From Sphingobacterium siyangense (lineage in GTDB: Bacteria; Bacteroidota; Bacteroidia; Sphingobacteriales; Sphingobacteriaceae): a stretch of DNA of 64,000 nucleotides. Positions within the stretch are counted from its first letter, which is position 1; the number at the start of each line of letters is the position of its first letter. Shown here in pieces: positions 27,820-35,352 of the stretch. The stretch lies in contig NZ_VLKR01000001.1 in assembly GCF_007830445.1 (NCBI RefSeq), positions 372,001 through 436,000 on the forward strand, in the 5' to 3' direction. The notes under the pieces were generated by a model that ran no database searches, was not told the origin of the DNA, and saw nothing but the letters and a program-made list of their open reading frames with translations. The position numbers and the translations under genes were made by a program.

Positions 27820-27872
27820 AACAGTTAACTAATCTGATCTGAGGATTCAACAGTTAACTAACCCGATCTGAG
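27820..27872 (+). repeat. Two 24-bp direct repeats, 29-bp period
   Basis: Two copies beginning AACAGTTAACTAA and ending GATCTGAG (27820-27843, 27849-27872) differ at two positions. Each holds the palindrome AGTTAACT. They lie in the gene-free stretch 27549-27990, about 270 bp upstream of the SDR start. Possible regulator binding sites or a small repeat element; nothing coding in this stretch. Confidence 0.7.
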
Positions 27873-27910
27873 ATTGGAACGGAAATATAACGTCCGGAAA
27901 TATCCCCCCC

Positions 27911-27939
27911 AAAAAAGGACCACCCGTTGAGGTGGTCCT
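27911..27939 (-). terminator. Terminator of the aldehyde dehydrogenase gene 27991-29310
   Basis: Perfect 9-bp stem AGGACCACC/GGTGGTCCT with loop CGTTGA, followed on the minus strand by TTTTTT, about 50 bp past the stop. Confidence 0.85.
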
Positions 27940-27990
27940 GATTAATTGATTAATTGTATGCGTGAATTATAGCCATTGCGTGAATTATCT

Positions 27991-29310
27991 CTATTTTACC
28001 TGCAGGATCGAACGCTGGTGACTAAAGTTTTCCAGACTAAATCTGCCGTGATATTTTCCCATTCCCGAAGCACCTACGCCACCGAAAGGAAGATAATGCG
28101 ATCCGACGTGGATCAATGTACTATTGATCTCCGCATCGCCGCTGGTGGTTCTTGCGATCACGTCATCGGCAAATTGCTGACTTTCAGAAAACACATAAAG
28201 CGCCAATGGCTTGGGTCTGCTATTAATCTCTTTCAGCACTTCATCGATATTGCTGTAAGTTAAAATAGGAAGGATCGGACCAAAAATTTCCTGCTGCATC
28301 ACCGCGTCATTCCAGTTGACATCGTCCATCAAGGTTGCTTCAAAATGGCGTGTTTCCAGATCATATTTTCCCCCATAAATAACTTTTTCGGGAGCGGCAT
28401 TCAGGTATCCCGCTAAATTCCCGATCTGATGCTGACTTACAATCTTACCGATTTTCCCTAAAGATTCGTCGTTGTACGCAGCTTTAAGATAAGATTTCAA
28501 CTGATCGATAAAGGCGCCCTTCACAGATTCATGCACATACACGTAATCCGGAGCAACACAGGTCTGTCCGCAATTGATCCATTTGCCGGCAGAAATGCGC
28601 TGAACGGCTTTTTCGATATCCGCATCATGGTGTACGATCGTTGGGGATTTTCCGCCCAGTTCCAAAGTAAGCGGAATCAGTTGTTCGGCAGCGGCTTTCA
28701 TAACAATTTTGCCAACATTAGGGCTTCCCGTAAAAAAGATGTAATCAAAAGCAAGGCTCAATAAATAGGTGTTTTCTTCAATAGCGCCCTGAAAAACGGC
28801 AACATATTGTTCATCAAAAGCTTCGCTAACAATATCTTCAATCACCTGGGCAACATGGGGCGTGTTTTCAGAAGGTTTGATGATAGCCGTATTTCCGGCC
28901 ATCAGGGCCCCGATCAGCGGACTGAAAGTCAACTGCACCGGGTAATTGAAGGGACCTATAATATAGTTTACACCGTAGGGCTCATAAATGTACTTACTGA
29001 TGACTTCCGCTCCCGAAGCATGCGGTTTTGATTTGACATAGGTTGGTTTTGCCCATTCTTCCATATTTTCGATCATATCGTCGAGTTCATCGAGAACAAT
29101 CTGAACTTCAACGTATTCTGCTTCTGCCCTGCTTTTTCCAAGATCGATATTCACTGCTTCACAGATCGCATCCGTATAACTCGCAAAAACTTTACGGAAA
29201 TTTTGCAACTGTCTTTTACGGAATGTGATTTCCTTCGTTGCTTGCGTGCCGAAAAAGTCTTTCTGTTTTTCGAATACTTCTTTTATTCTGTTTTTAATTT
29301 CTGTCGTCAT
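27991..29310 (-). CDS. Aldehyde dehydrogenase (class 3-like)
   Basis: Oxidises an aldehyde to the acid with NAD(P). 439 residues, the shorter class-3-like length. PFNYPVQLTFSPLIGALMAG, KPSE and FTGSPNVGKIVMKAA make up the cofactor site; Glu in TLELGGKSP is the general base; Cys251 in NCGQTCVAPDY is the nucleophile; EIFGPILPI follows. A consensus promoter lies 120 bp upstream (29433-29463), leaving a leader of about 115 nt with an inverted repeat. Substrate unknown. Confidence 0.92.
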   Translation of the reverse strand: MTTEIKNRIKEVFEKQKDFFGTQATKEITFRKRQLQNFRKVFASYTDAICEAVNIDLGKSRAEAEYVEVQIVLDELDDMIENMEEWAKPTYVKSKPHASGAEVISKYIYEPYGVNYIIGPFNYPVQLTFSPLIGALMAGNTAIIKPSENTPHVAQVIEDIVSEAFDEQYVAVFQGAIEENTYLLSLAFDYIFFTGSPNVGKIVMKAAAEQLIPLTLELGGKSPTIVHHDADIEKAVQRISAGKWINCGQTCVAPDYVYVHESVKGAFIDQLKSYLKAAYNDESLGKIGKIVSQHQIGNLAGYLNAAPEKVIYGGKYDLETRHFEATLMDDVNWNDAVMQQEIFGPILPILTYSNIDEVLKEINSRPKPLALYVFSESQQFADDVIARTTSGDAEINSTLIHVGSHYLPFGGVGASGMGKYHGRFSLENFSHQRSILQVK

Positions 29311-29330
29311 TTGTTTGTGATTTTATGCAT

Positions 29331-29394
29331 TTTAAAACACACCTAGCGCATAAACTGTTTGTTTTAATAAAGTAAAAGTGTCTAGTGTGTTTTA
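29331..29394. repeat. Inverted repeat in the aldehyde dehydrogenase leader
   Basis: TTTAAAACACACCTAG and its near reverse complement CTAGTGTGTTTTA (one base missing) face each other across about 35 bp, inside the predicted 5' leader. It could fold in RNA or bind a dimeric regulator. Confidence 0.45.
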
Positions 29395-29432
29395 TATCTT
29401 GTAGAACAAGATTAAGATGCTTTGATACAAAA

Positions 29433-29463
29433 CAAAGTTAAAATAATTTTATATTGCGCAAAA
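29433..29463 (-). promoter_or_regulatory. Promoter of the aldehyde dehydrogenase gene
   Basis: On the minus strand TTTTG (29463-29459), an 18-bp spacer and TAACTTTG (29440-29433) match the Bacteroidota consensus at both elements. Confidence 0.6.
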
Positions 29464-29638
29464 CATAATATTGTCATATATATTAGCTGAAACCTGTATT
29501 CATACCGCAGTTTAACGTTATTATTACCCTTGCAGAGTACGTAATTTTGCCCATTCAAAACTGGACTGTAACACCTATTTTAGGCTCATGAATAAAATTT
29601 TCTATCTGAAAGATCTATGGCGGACATCAATACCTTTG

Positions 29639-29755
29639 AAGGGTTGCAACAATAAAACCTCCCTATCCCTGCATTGGGTCAACAGCGAAGGGGTTATAAT
29701 CTGGGCCAATCAGGCAGAACTTGATCTGCTCGTTTATACTCCGAACATATATTTT
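29639..29755 (+). pseudogene. Remnant of a PAS-domain sensor gene
   Basis: An open frame encodes KTSLSLHWVNSEGVIIWANQ followed by AELDLLVYTP. This is the N-terminal half of the PAS fold seen in Bacteroidota PAS histidine kinases (HWV...G.I.WAN.AELDLLGYT). Homology ends before 29755 and nothing of a kinase remains. It lies in the otherwise gene-free 29311-29754 stretch. Confidence 0.6.
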
Positions 29756-30681
29756 TACTTTGATTTAAACATCCCTCTAAATTCCAGTGGCGTCTGGGCG
29801 GTTTTCTTTTTGAACAGTTTGCTGAAACTCTGTGCATGCTCAAAACCCAGTTCGTAAGCAATTTCATTTACGGTAAGTTGTGTCGTTGATAATTTCTCTT
29901 TTGCTCGCTCAATAAGTTTATGGTGGATATACTGCTGCGTGCTCTGGCCAATGAGCGAACGTAGCATATCGCTTAGATAACCCGCAGACACATTCAACTG
30001 CTCCGAAAGAAAATGGACCGTTGGAACTCCCTGAATTACCGAATGATCCTGATCCAGATAATCATCCAGCAGCGCTTCTGCCTTCAGTAGAATATCATTG
30101 TTGATATTTCTCCGCGTAATGAACTGCCGCTTGTAAAACCGGTTGACGTAGCTCAGCATCAACTCCACCTGCGAGATAATGACTTCTTGGCTAAATTCGT
30201 CTATCCGGTTGTCAAGTTCATTTTTCATGAAATTCAAGATCGCTATCATCGTTTCTCTTTCCTGATCAGATAAATGTAACGCTTCATTCACAGAATAGGA
30301 GAAATAGCCGTACTTCCTAATTTTATGGGCTAAAGGGGAACCCAGGAAAAAGTCAGGATGGATCAGCAGCAGATAAGCATAGGTATCCCTATTATATTCT
30401 GTGCTACCCACCAATTGATTGGGCGCAAAGAAAAGCATACTTCCTTCATTAAAATCATAATAACCCCTGCCGTACTTGAGTTTTCCGCTGTTTTTTGTTA
30501 TAAAAGTGATCTTGTAGAAACTTAGGACATCGTATATTGGTGCCATATCGGTATTGAATGGATTATCCTGATTGAAATGGACCAGGCTAATCAGGGGATG
30601 CTGCGGTTTTGGCAGGCCAAAAGCTTCGTGACTCTCGGATATAGAAATAAAGCGTTTTAACTTATCCTCTTTCTTTTTCAT
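29755..30681 (-). CDS. AraC family transcriptional regulator
   Basis: 308 residues. N-terminal sensing domain (FGLPKPQHPLISLVHF; YDFNEGSMLFFAPNQL) and C-terminal AraC HTH pair (FLSEQLNVSAGYLSDMLRSL; TQLTVNEIAYELGFEHAQSF). It is a close paralogue in architecture of the regulators at 38017 and 40412. The SDR gene at 30740 precedes it on the same strand with a terminator between them, the same AraC-plus-oxidoreductase pairing as the other two. Confidence 0.9.
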   Translation of the reverse strand: MKKKEDKLKRFISISESHEAFGLPKPQHPLISLVHFNQDNPFNTDMAPIYDVLSFYKITFITKNSGKLKYGRGYYDFNEGSMLFFAPNQLVGSTEYNRDTYAYLLLIHPDFFLGSPLAHKIRKYGYFSYSVNEALHLSDQERETMIAILNFMKNELDNRIDEFSQEVIISQVELMLSYVNRFYKRQFITRRNINNDILLKAEALLDDYLDQDHSVIQGVPTVHFLSEQLNVSAGYLSDMLRSLIGQSTQQYIHHKLIERAKEKLSTTQLTVNEIAYELGFEHAQSFSKLFKKKTAQTPLEFRGMFKSK

Positions 30682-30693
30682 ACAATAAATTTA

Positions 30694-30723
30694 TAAAAAA
30701 ACCTGTAGCTTATAGCTACAGGT
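30694..30723 (-). terminator. Terminator of the SDR gene 30740-31516
   Basis: Perfect 10-bp stem ACCTGTAGCT/AGCTACAGGT, loop TAT, followed on the minus strand by seven T. Confidence 0.88.
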
Positions 30724-30739
30724 CTTCCTTTGTGTGATT

Positions 30740-31516
30740 CTACCATGGCACTTGATCGCCTTGTTCTGTGCGATAGGTCGCCGGTCCCGTAAAGCTTCCA
30801 TTGGGTATATCTTCCGCCAGTGCCACGCGTATCGGTTCAAGTGAGCCTTCCTCCACCGTATCTGTACCTTCAAAGTTATTCAGGGCTGTCGCTGTAAAAC
30901 CCGGACTTACCAGATGCACCTTAACATTTGTATTTTCCAATTCATTTGCAAGAGAAAGGAAAACACCATTTAAAGCGGTTTTCGAAGCGCCATATACGGC
31001 ATCAAATCCACTACGGAATGTATTGTCCGGATCTGCATTCAGGGTTAGTGAGCCTAGAGAACTTGAAACGGTTACGATCCTAGATTGTTTTGCATTCCGG
31101 AGGAAGGGCAATAAGGCCTGTGTTATGGCAAGCGTGCCAAAGACATTGGTTTCCCAAACCTGGCGCATTTCAGCTATGGATGTGACGCTTGCCTTCTGCG
31201 CACTCAGAATTTCCCACATTGTACGGCCGGGGATCCCTGCGTTTGAAATCGCCGCATTATTGACCAGCAAAGTAAGGTACCCAAACTCATTTTCTATTTT
31301 ACTGACAGCATTCCTGATTGAATTATTGTCGGTAATATCCAGCTGAATGGCATGCGCTTCACCTTCTATCTGATTGGCGGCATCCTTTCCTTTTTCTAAA
31401 TCTCGTGATCCAACAAACACATGATATCCATTTTCAGCAAGAGCTTTGGCAATCTGAAAACCAACACCTGTATTGGCACCTGTAACTAGGGCTACTTTTA
31501 TTTCATTTGTCTGCAT
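30740..31516 (-). CDS. Short-chain dehydrogenase/reductase
   Basis: 258 residues from ATG 31516 (MQTNEIKVALVTGANTGVGF); a frame extension to 31555 lacks homology and overlaps the promoter. Cofactor loop TGANTGVG, VGSRDLEK after strand 2 (NADP preference likely), NNAAISN, and catalytic YGASK (Tyr-x-x-x-Lys). The helix after the active site and the C-terminal TEQGDQVPW match carbonyl-reductase-like SDRs. Substrate unknown. Probably controlled by the neighbouring AraC protein. Confidence 0.9.
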   Translation of the reverse strand: MQTNEIKVALVTGANTGVGFQIAKALAENGYHVFVGSRDLEKGKDAANQIEGEAHAIQLDITDNNSIRNAVSKIENEFGYLTLLVNNAAISNAGIPGRTMWEILSAQKASVTSIAEMRQVWETNVFGTLAITQALLPFLRNAKQSRIVTVSSSLGSLTLNADPDNTFRSGFDAVYGASKTALNGVFLSLANELENTNVKVHLVSPGFTATALNNFEGTDTVEEGSLEPIRVALAEDIPNGSFTGPATYRTEQGDQVPW

Positions 31517-31609
31517 GTTAAACTTATTTAAATGTAACAGGACAAAGTTCCGCAACTATGGGCGGACAATTGTAGCTGAATTGAGGATATTTCTAACCAA
31601 AATAAGGGT

Positions 31610-31628
31610 AGATTCAGATTCAGATTCA
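31610..31628 (+). repeat. Hexanucleotide tandem repeat (GATTCA)3 upstream of the SDR gene
   Basis: Three uninterrupted GATTCA units about 95 bp before the SDR start. Short enough to be chance, but in a promoter region where copy number or AraC-type binding could matter. Confidence 0.45.
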
Positions 31629-31668
31629 ACGGTTGGGCGACTGTACTTTATTTATTAATGTGGAATGA

Positions 31669-32319
31669 TTAATTGCGCGCGGGATACGTTGGCGCTGGAT
31701 AATCCCTGTCGACATGCATCTGATTGATCAAAATCTCCTTGATCAGGTGATTCATTCGCTTATCATTGACGTCGATTTTTACGATTTTGTGGCTGTAATA
31801 GCTGTCGCTTTCAAACTCACTTTCGATTTTCTCGGCGAATGCAGGCGATAATGATTTGTAGTTAAGTACAACTTCGGTTTCCTTTTCTGCTATTTTTTTT
31901 AACGTCAAAGTCCAGATTACCCCATATTCCGGAGAGAAAAAGACTTTTCTTGGCGGCGGTACTTTCAATTTTTTATTCTTTAACGTGTACGTATACAGCA
32001 TATGAATACTTGGTTTGGAAACATCTTTTGCCGCAGCCGTGACCAATTTATGATACTCTTTTTCGTTATCCACAACCGTTTCAATGCTTATCCCCTGCTC
32101 CTCGATTTCAAATCGGGCAGTCGAATCTGTACTTCCCAGGGATGTGATTTTCATCTTGCTGTCGACAAACTGGCCGGACATATCCGGGATGGCCTCTTTT
32201 ACGCGGTCAAAACTTGCAGCTAAACGCATCGGGACCAATTTCGTAGTCAGCGTTTGCGCATGTAGGCTACCCGCTGCAGCAATAAAAAAGAGTATTATAC
32301 CAACATATTTTCTCATCAT
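31669..32319 (-). CDS. Exported protein of unknown function
   Basis: 216 residues. Signal peptide at 1-22 (IILFFIAAAGSLHAQ). The mature part is beta-rich with alternating charged strands (FEIEEQGISIETVVDNEKEY; VFFSPEYGVIWTLTLKKIAE) and ends YPAPTYPARN. No family recognised; likely periplasmic. A tandem-repeat array and a long gap lie upstream. A possible fragment of a paralogue C-terminus is at 41411-41458. Confidence 0.7.
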   Translation of the reverse strand: MMRKYVGIILFFIAAAGSLHAQTLTTKLVPMRLAASFDRVKEAIPDMSGQFVDSKMKITSLGSTDSTARFEIEEQGISIETVVDNEKEYHKLVTAAAKDVSKPSIHMLYTYTLKNKKLKVPPPRKVFFSPEYGVIWTLTLKKIAEKETEVVLNYKSLSPAFAEKIESEFESDSYYSHKIVKIDVNDKRMNHLIKEILINQMHVDRDYPAPTYPARN

Positions 32320-32526
32320 GATTGTTTTAATTTAGCGATTTCAAAACGATTAAACTCTGGTCTTGAGACCTAATATTAATGTAAATTACATTTTTTGTCC
32401 GTTGTTTTCTGCTACTGTTCGAAATCTGGCTAATCACATTTACAATCCGCTGGATATTAATTCATATTCGCAACAGTTGGCTAATCAGTTCAATAAAATA
32501 GCGATACAGCACCGCGGCTAACTATC

Positions 32527-32630
32527 GTTGAATCGTAGCCACATAGCGCCCAGTTGAATCGTAGCCGTTTAGCGTACAGTTGAACCGTTGTCGCATAGCG
32601 TACAGTTGAATTGTAGCCACGTAGCGTATA
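32527..32630 (+). repeat. Four 26-bp tandem repeats
   Basis: Consecutive units begin at 32527, 32553, 32579 and 32605, each GTTGAAYYGTWGYC followed by A/G-rich ATAGCG and YRYA. Units 2 and 3 share the end TAGCGTACA. The period is not a multiple of three and no frame is open, so this is a noncoding minisatellite. It occupies the 32320-32671 gap, 5' of the exported-protein gene and 3' of the membrane-protein gene. Confidence 0.88.
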
Positions 32631-32671
32631 GTACCTAAAAAGGTGTGATCAAAGCCCGAGCTATAAAAAAC

Positions 32672-33115
32672 TTAGCGTTTTTCCATCGCTTTCATGGCCA
32701 GTCCGGCTGCAATACCACCGATGACATACCAAGCAACAGTCATTAACTTCGTACGACTGGTCTTTTTTATGGGTTCGGCATCGAGTCCTGCCTGTTCCGG
32801 AATAGTCAATGTTGCGAGCCCTACCACAGTACCGAGCAAGGCTCCTTTAAGCAGTCTATTTTTCTGCCCCCCATAGCCGATAAGCGTATATAACATGGCA
32901 TTTGATGCCACATCGGCGCCAAATGTAGCTGCTACCAGCGTATTACCTTGGGGTGGTTTAAATCCGGCGAAGCGTACTGTTTTCTTCATCGCCTCCTCAC
33001 CCACCTTATCCACTTCGGGCGCCTGGGAATCAAATCTTTTGGCAGCGCTGTGCACTATATTGAGGACGAGTGCACCGATCAATCCGCCCAGCATATTTTT
33101 ATTCAATCCGTTCAT
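32672..33115 (-). CDS. Small membrane protein of unknown function
   Basis: 147 residues. Three or four hydrophobic glycine-rich segments (NMLGGLIGALVLNIVHSA; NAMLYTLIGYGG; LLKGALLGTVVGLATLTI; AWYVIGGIAAGLAMKAMEKR) separated by short charged loops. No catalytic motif. Probably an inner-membrane protein; I do not recognise a named family. Confidence 0.65.
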   Translation of the reverse strand: MNGLNKNMLGGLIGALVLNIVHSAAKRFDSQAPEVDKVGEEAMKKTVRFAGFKPPQGNTLVAATFGADVASNAMLYTLIGYGGQKNRLLKGALLGTVVGLATLTIPEQAGLDAEPIKKTSRTKLMTVAWYVIGGIAAGLAMKAMEKR

Positions 33116-33197
33116 AGCTTGTCTTTTTACTTTTTCAATCTTGCTTGTTAAGTTCTCAATCTTGCCGAGCCCATAGATCGACAGGTTATTTTAGAAC

Positions 33198-33311
33198 GAA
33201 AAGACCAGAAACCTCAAAGAAGCACCGGTCTTTTCTAACTATTTATCCATCAAATGGATTAATAGAAAGACAAGAGTCAGATTGAAATCGTTTAAAAAAG
33301 CTTCAATTATC
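33198..33311. repeat. Dispersed ~110-bp repeat, copy A (3' region with terminator)
   Basis: Near-identical to 42783-42894, same orientation, with CTAACTATTTATCCATCAAA fully shared. It contains the hairpin GAAAAGACC (33198-33206)/GGTCTTTTC (33227-33235), probably the minus-strand terminator of the gene at 33303, and includes that gene's stop codon. Confidence 0.8.
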
Positions 33312-33572
33312 TTTAACAGAAAACAGCCCTTTTATCTCCGCATGTCTCTTTTCGATCAGAAGAACCGTATGATCGTATTCCTCCTGAACCTTCTGATCCC
33401 TAAAGAATGGATGCAGCTCACCTTCAACCAACTTATGCTCGGCAAATTTTACCAAAAGTGATTTGAGTTTCTCCCTTAATCGGCCGATCTCTTCATCATT
33501 GAATGTGGCTTCTCTAATCTTACGTCCCACATCCGCATCAACATCCCGCCATTGATCTTCAAATTTTTCCAT
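33303..33572 (-). CDS. Small helical protein of unknown function
   Basis: 89 residues, soluble, highly charged and predicted all-helical (IREATFNDEEIGRLREKLKS; VQEEYDHTVLLIEKRHAEIK). No family recognised. Its 3' end and terminator are duplicated at 42783-42894, where no full gene copy remains. Confidence 0.65.
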   Translation of the reverse strand: MEKFEDQWRDVDADVGRKIREATFNDEEIGRLREKLKSLLVKFAEHKLVEGELHPFFRDQKVQEEYDHTVLLIEKRHAEIKGLFSVKDN

Positions 33573-33856
33573 AATTTAATTTATTTTAAAGTATTCTATT
33601 ATATACCGAATCAGCCCCCTACCTTCTCTCTCCAATCTCAATTTCTTCGATCCGCTATATATGCCCCCACGCTCCTTTCGGTTTCCACTTTTTACACGTT
33701 TATTGCCGCTATTCACATACTTTCACACCTTTTATCGCCCTACTTTTGGATAACAACTTTTTTGCGGGTTGTTATTTAATATAATATTAATGGACACTGG
33801 GGCGAAGGGATTCGTTCCAGTATTTTTTTACACCAATCCGCACAAAAAAACAGCTG

Positions 33857-34711
33857 CTAATGCGCATACGCATCGCTCGCCGTTCGCATTCTTTCACGGT
33901 ACTGCAGTGGATTGGAACCCGAATGTTTTTTGATAAAATGCCGAAAATTTGACTCTTCTGAAAACCCCATTTCATAGGAGATCTGGGAAATAGAAAGATC
34001 CGTATTTTCAATATAACGCAGCGCTTCTTTCAGAACGATGTCGATAATGGCATTCTTTGCCGTTTTATTCCAGACTTCTGTACATAGATTCGTTAGCTTT
34101 CTTGGCGTAATATGTAGTTTGTCTGCATAGAATTTGACGTTGCAATTTTCTTTATAATGCTTGTGTACGAGTATGGAAAAACGGTTGGCCATTCCCTGCA
34201 CTGTACTGTCCGTACCCCTGCTGAGTTCCTTATCGAAATCTGTTTCCCATACCCCTTGTAAAAGGACCGACTCGATGAAGTTGTGCACGATCAGCGAAGT
34301 CACCGCGGCGTTTCTTGATGGATGACGTTGGATATTTCCCATGATCTGCATCTTCATCTCTTCCTGTTTTATCCGGCTTTTAACAGCTTTGAGCAATCTT
34401 TCACTGTCAAAAAATAGTCCTGAATTGATCAATGTCCTATCCAGGGCCGACCTTTCGTAAAACCGTGAAGTAAAGCGGATCAGATACCCGTTCGGAGTGC
34501 CCGATCCACTGAGGGTAAAATCTTTCGCCGGACCAATAAAAATCAGCGTATTGCCTTCCATGCAAAAAGAATCATTCGCCAGGCGGATCTCAATGTCATC
34601 AAATGGTACCAGGATAGTGAAAAGATCCTGACCATGATACCAGTGGGGAAACCGCTTCTGCTGCCATTCCTTTAACGGTATAATTTCAAATTCAGCCGCT
34701 TTACTGTCCAT
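33857..34711 (-). CDS. AraC family transcriptional regulator
   Basis: 284 residues. N-terminal cupin-like domain (FCMEGNTLIFIGPAKDFTLS) and C-terminal double HTH (KFYADKLHITPRKLTNLCTE; ENTDLSISQISYEMGFSEES with FIKKHSGSNPLQYR). It is third in an apparent operon: 55-residue peptide, receiver protein, this gene (20-bp gap). That operon would be driven by the invertible promoter at 35353-35554 if inverted. Targets unknown. A weak hairpin (ATAACAAC/GTTGTTAT, 33750-33775) lies about 80 bp downstream; the rest of the 33573-33856 gap is CT-rich and shows nothing else. Confidence 0.88.
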   Translation of the reverse strand: MDSKAAEFEIIPLKEWQQKRFPHWYHGQDLFTILVPFDDIEIRLANDSFCMEGNTLIFIGPAKDFTLSGSGTPNGYLIRFTSRFYERSALDRTLINSGLFFDSERLLKAVKSRIKQEEMKMQIMGNIQRHPSRNAAVTSLIVHNFIESVLLQGVWETDFDKELSRGTDSTVQGMANRFSILVHKHYKENCNVKFYADKLHITPRKLTNLCTEVWNKTAKNAIIDIVLKEALRYIENTDLSISQISYEMGFSEESNFRHFIKKHSGSNPLQYRERMRTASDAYAH

Positions 34712-34731
34712 AAATGAGCTATGCTATGTAT

Positions 34732-35148
34732 CTATCCTTTGCTTAATGGAGATCGGATGTCATCATCAAGCCAATATTTAATTTCGTCCAATGTCATTCT
34801 CAGGTTGGTTTTACTGAAAATGAAAAGTGCACCGTTGGCCTTAAACCGTTCAAGTTCGGTGACATTATCTGTGGTCGTATACCCGAATACTTTAATCGAT
34901 GGAAACCGATCGCGGATATGAAGAGCGGCCTCATGTCCATCCATTACAGGCATATTAAGATCCGCAAGGCATACGTCGGGCAATTCAGTGGTACTTTCGA
35001 GTTTTTTCAGGAGCTCCAGTCCATTGCTGCAATTAAAACGCAGGTCAAATGTTTCATTGTTGACAAGCACTATTTTCATGAGCGTCCGCTGAAAGAGACT
35101 ATCGTCGACAAATGCTATTTTTATTTTTCTTCCGATCTCAGTTGCCAT
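34732..35148 (-). CDS. Single-domain response regulator (CheY-like receiver)
   Basis: 138 residues, receiver domain only. Acidic pair in FVDDS (about 14-15), phosphoacceptor Asp in VCLADLNMPVMDG (about 63), Thr in GYTTTD and Lys in IFSKTN are all present, so it can be phosphorylated. No DNA-binding output. Its ATG lies inside the end of the upstream 55-codon gene (ATGGCAACTGA overlap), so translation is probably coupled. No partner histidine kinase is adjacent; the nearest is at 49470. Confidence 0.9.
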   Translation of the reverse strand: MATEIGRKIKIAFVDDSLFQRTLMKIVLVNNETFDLRFNCSNGLELLKKLESTTELPDVCLADLNMPVMDGHEAALHIRDRFPSIKVFGYTTTDNVTELERFKANGALFIFSKTNLRMTLDEIKYWLDDDIRSPLSKG

Positions 35149-35305
35149 CTTCTCCCTTCTGCAAAATATCCAATGGCAAATAGTCCTGTTCAGTTCCTGC
35201 TACAAAAGTAACCTGTATAGCCCCGAAAGCATCCTCCATCTCCACGCTGGTTGCATGAATTGCAGGTGGTATATATTCTCGTTTGGACTTTAATTGATCC
35301 TTCAT
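35138..35305 (-). CDS. 55-residue peptide gene overlapping the response regulator
   Basis: Starts ATG 35305 (MKDQLKSKREYIPPAIHATS) and ends QKGEDGN at TGA 35138, overlapping the receiver gene by 11 bp. The PAIHATSVEMEDAFGA core resembles the short Bacteroidota peptides with a VEME-aliphatic-A motif often found near surface or regulatory operons; the function of these is unknown. It is first in the operon facing the invertible segment. No signal peptide. Confidence 0.7.
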   Translation of the reverse strand: MKDQLKSKREYIPPAIHATSVEMEDAFGAIQVTFVAGTEQDYLPLDILQKGEDGN

Positions 35306-35352
35306 TTGCGATTCTGTTTAAGTTTGAAATATATGCGTTAGTTACATAGTAC

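Noticed and set aside
30801-31346. 181-codon plus-strand frame opposite the SDR gene at 30740
   Set aside because: The minus-strand SDR has TGANTGVG and YGASK motifs, and the plus frame shows nothing.
32527-32630. CRISPR array
   Set aside because: The 26-bp units abut without spacers and there are no cas genes in the window.
33787-34011. 74-codon minus-strand frame overlapping the AraC gene 3' end
   Set aside because: It lies in another frame of a confident AraC HTH region and lacks any supporting signal.
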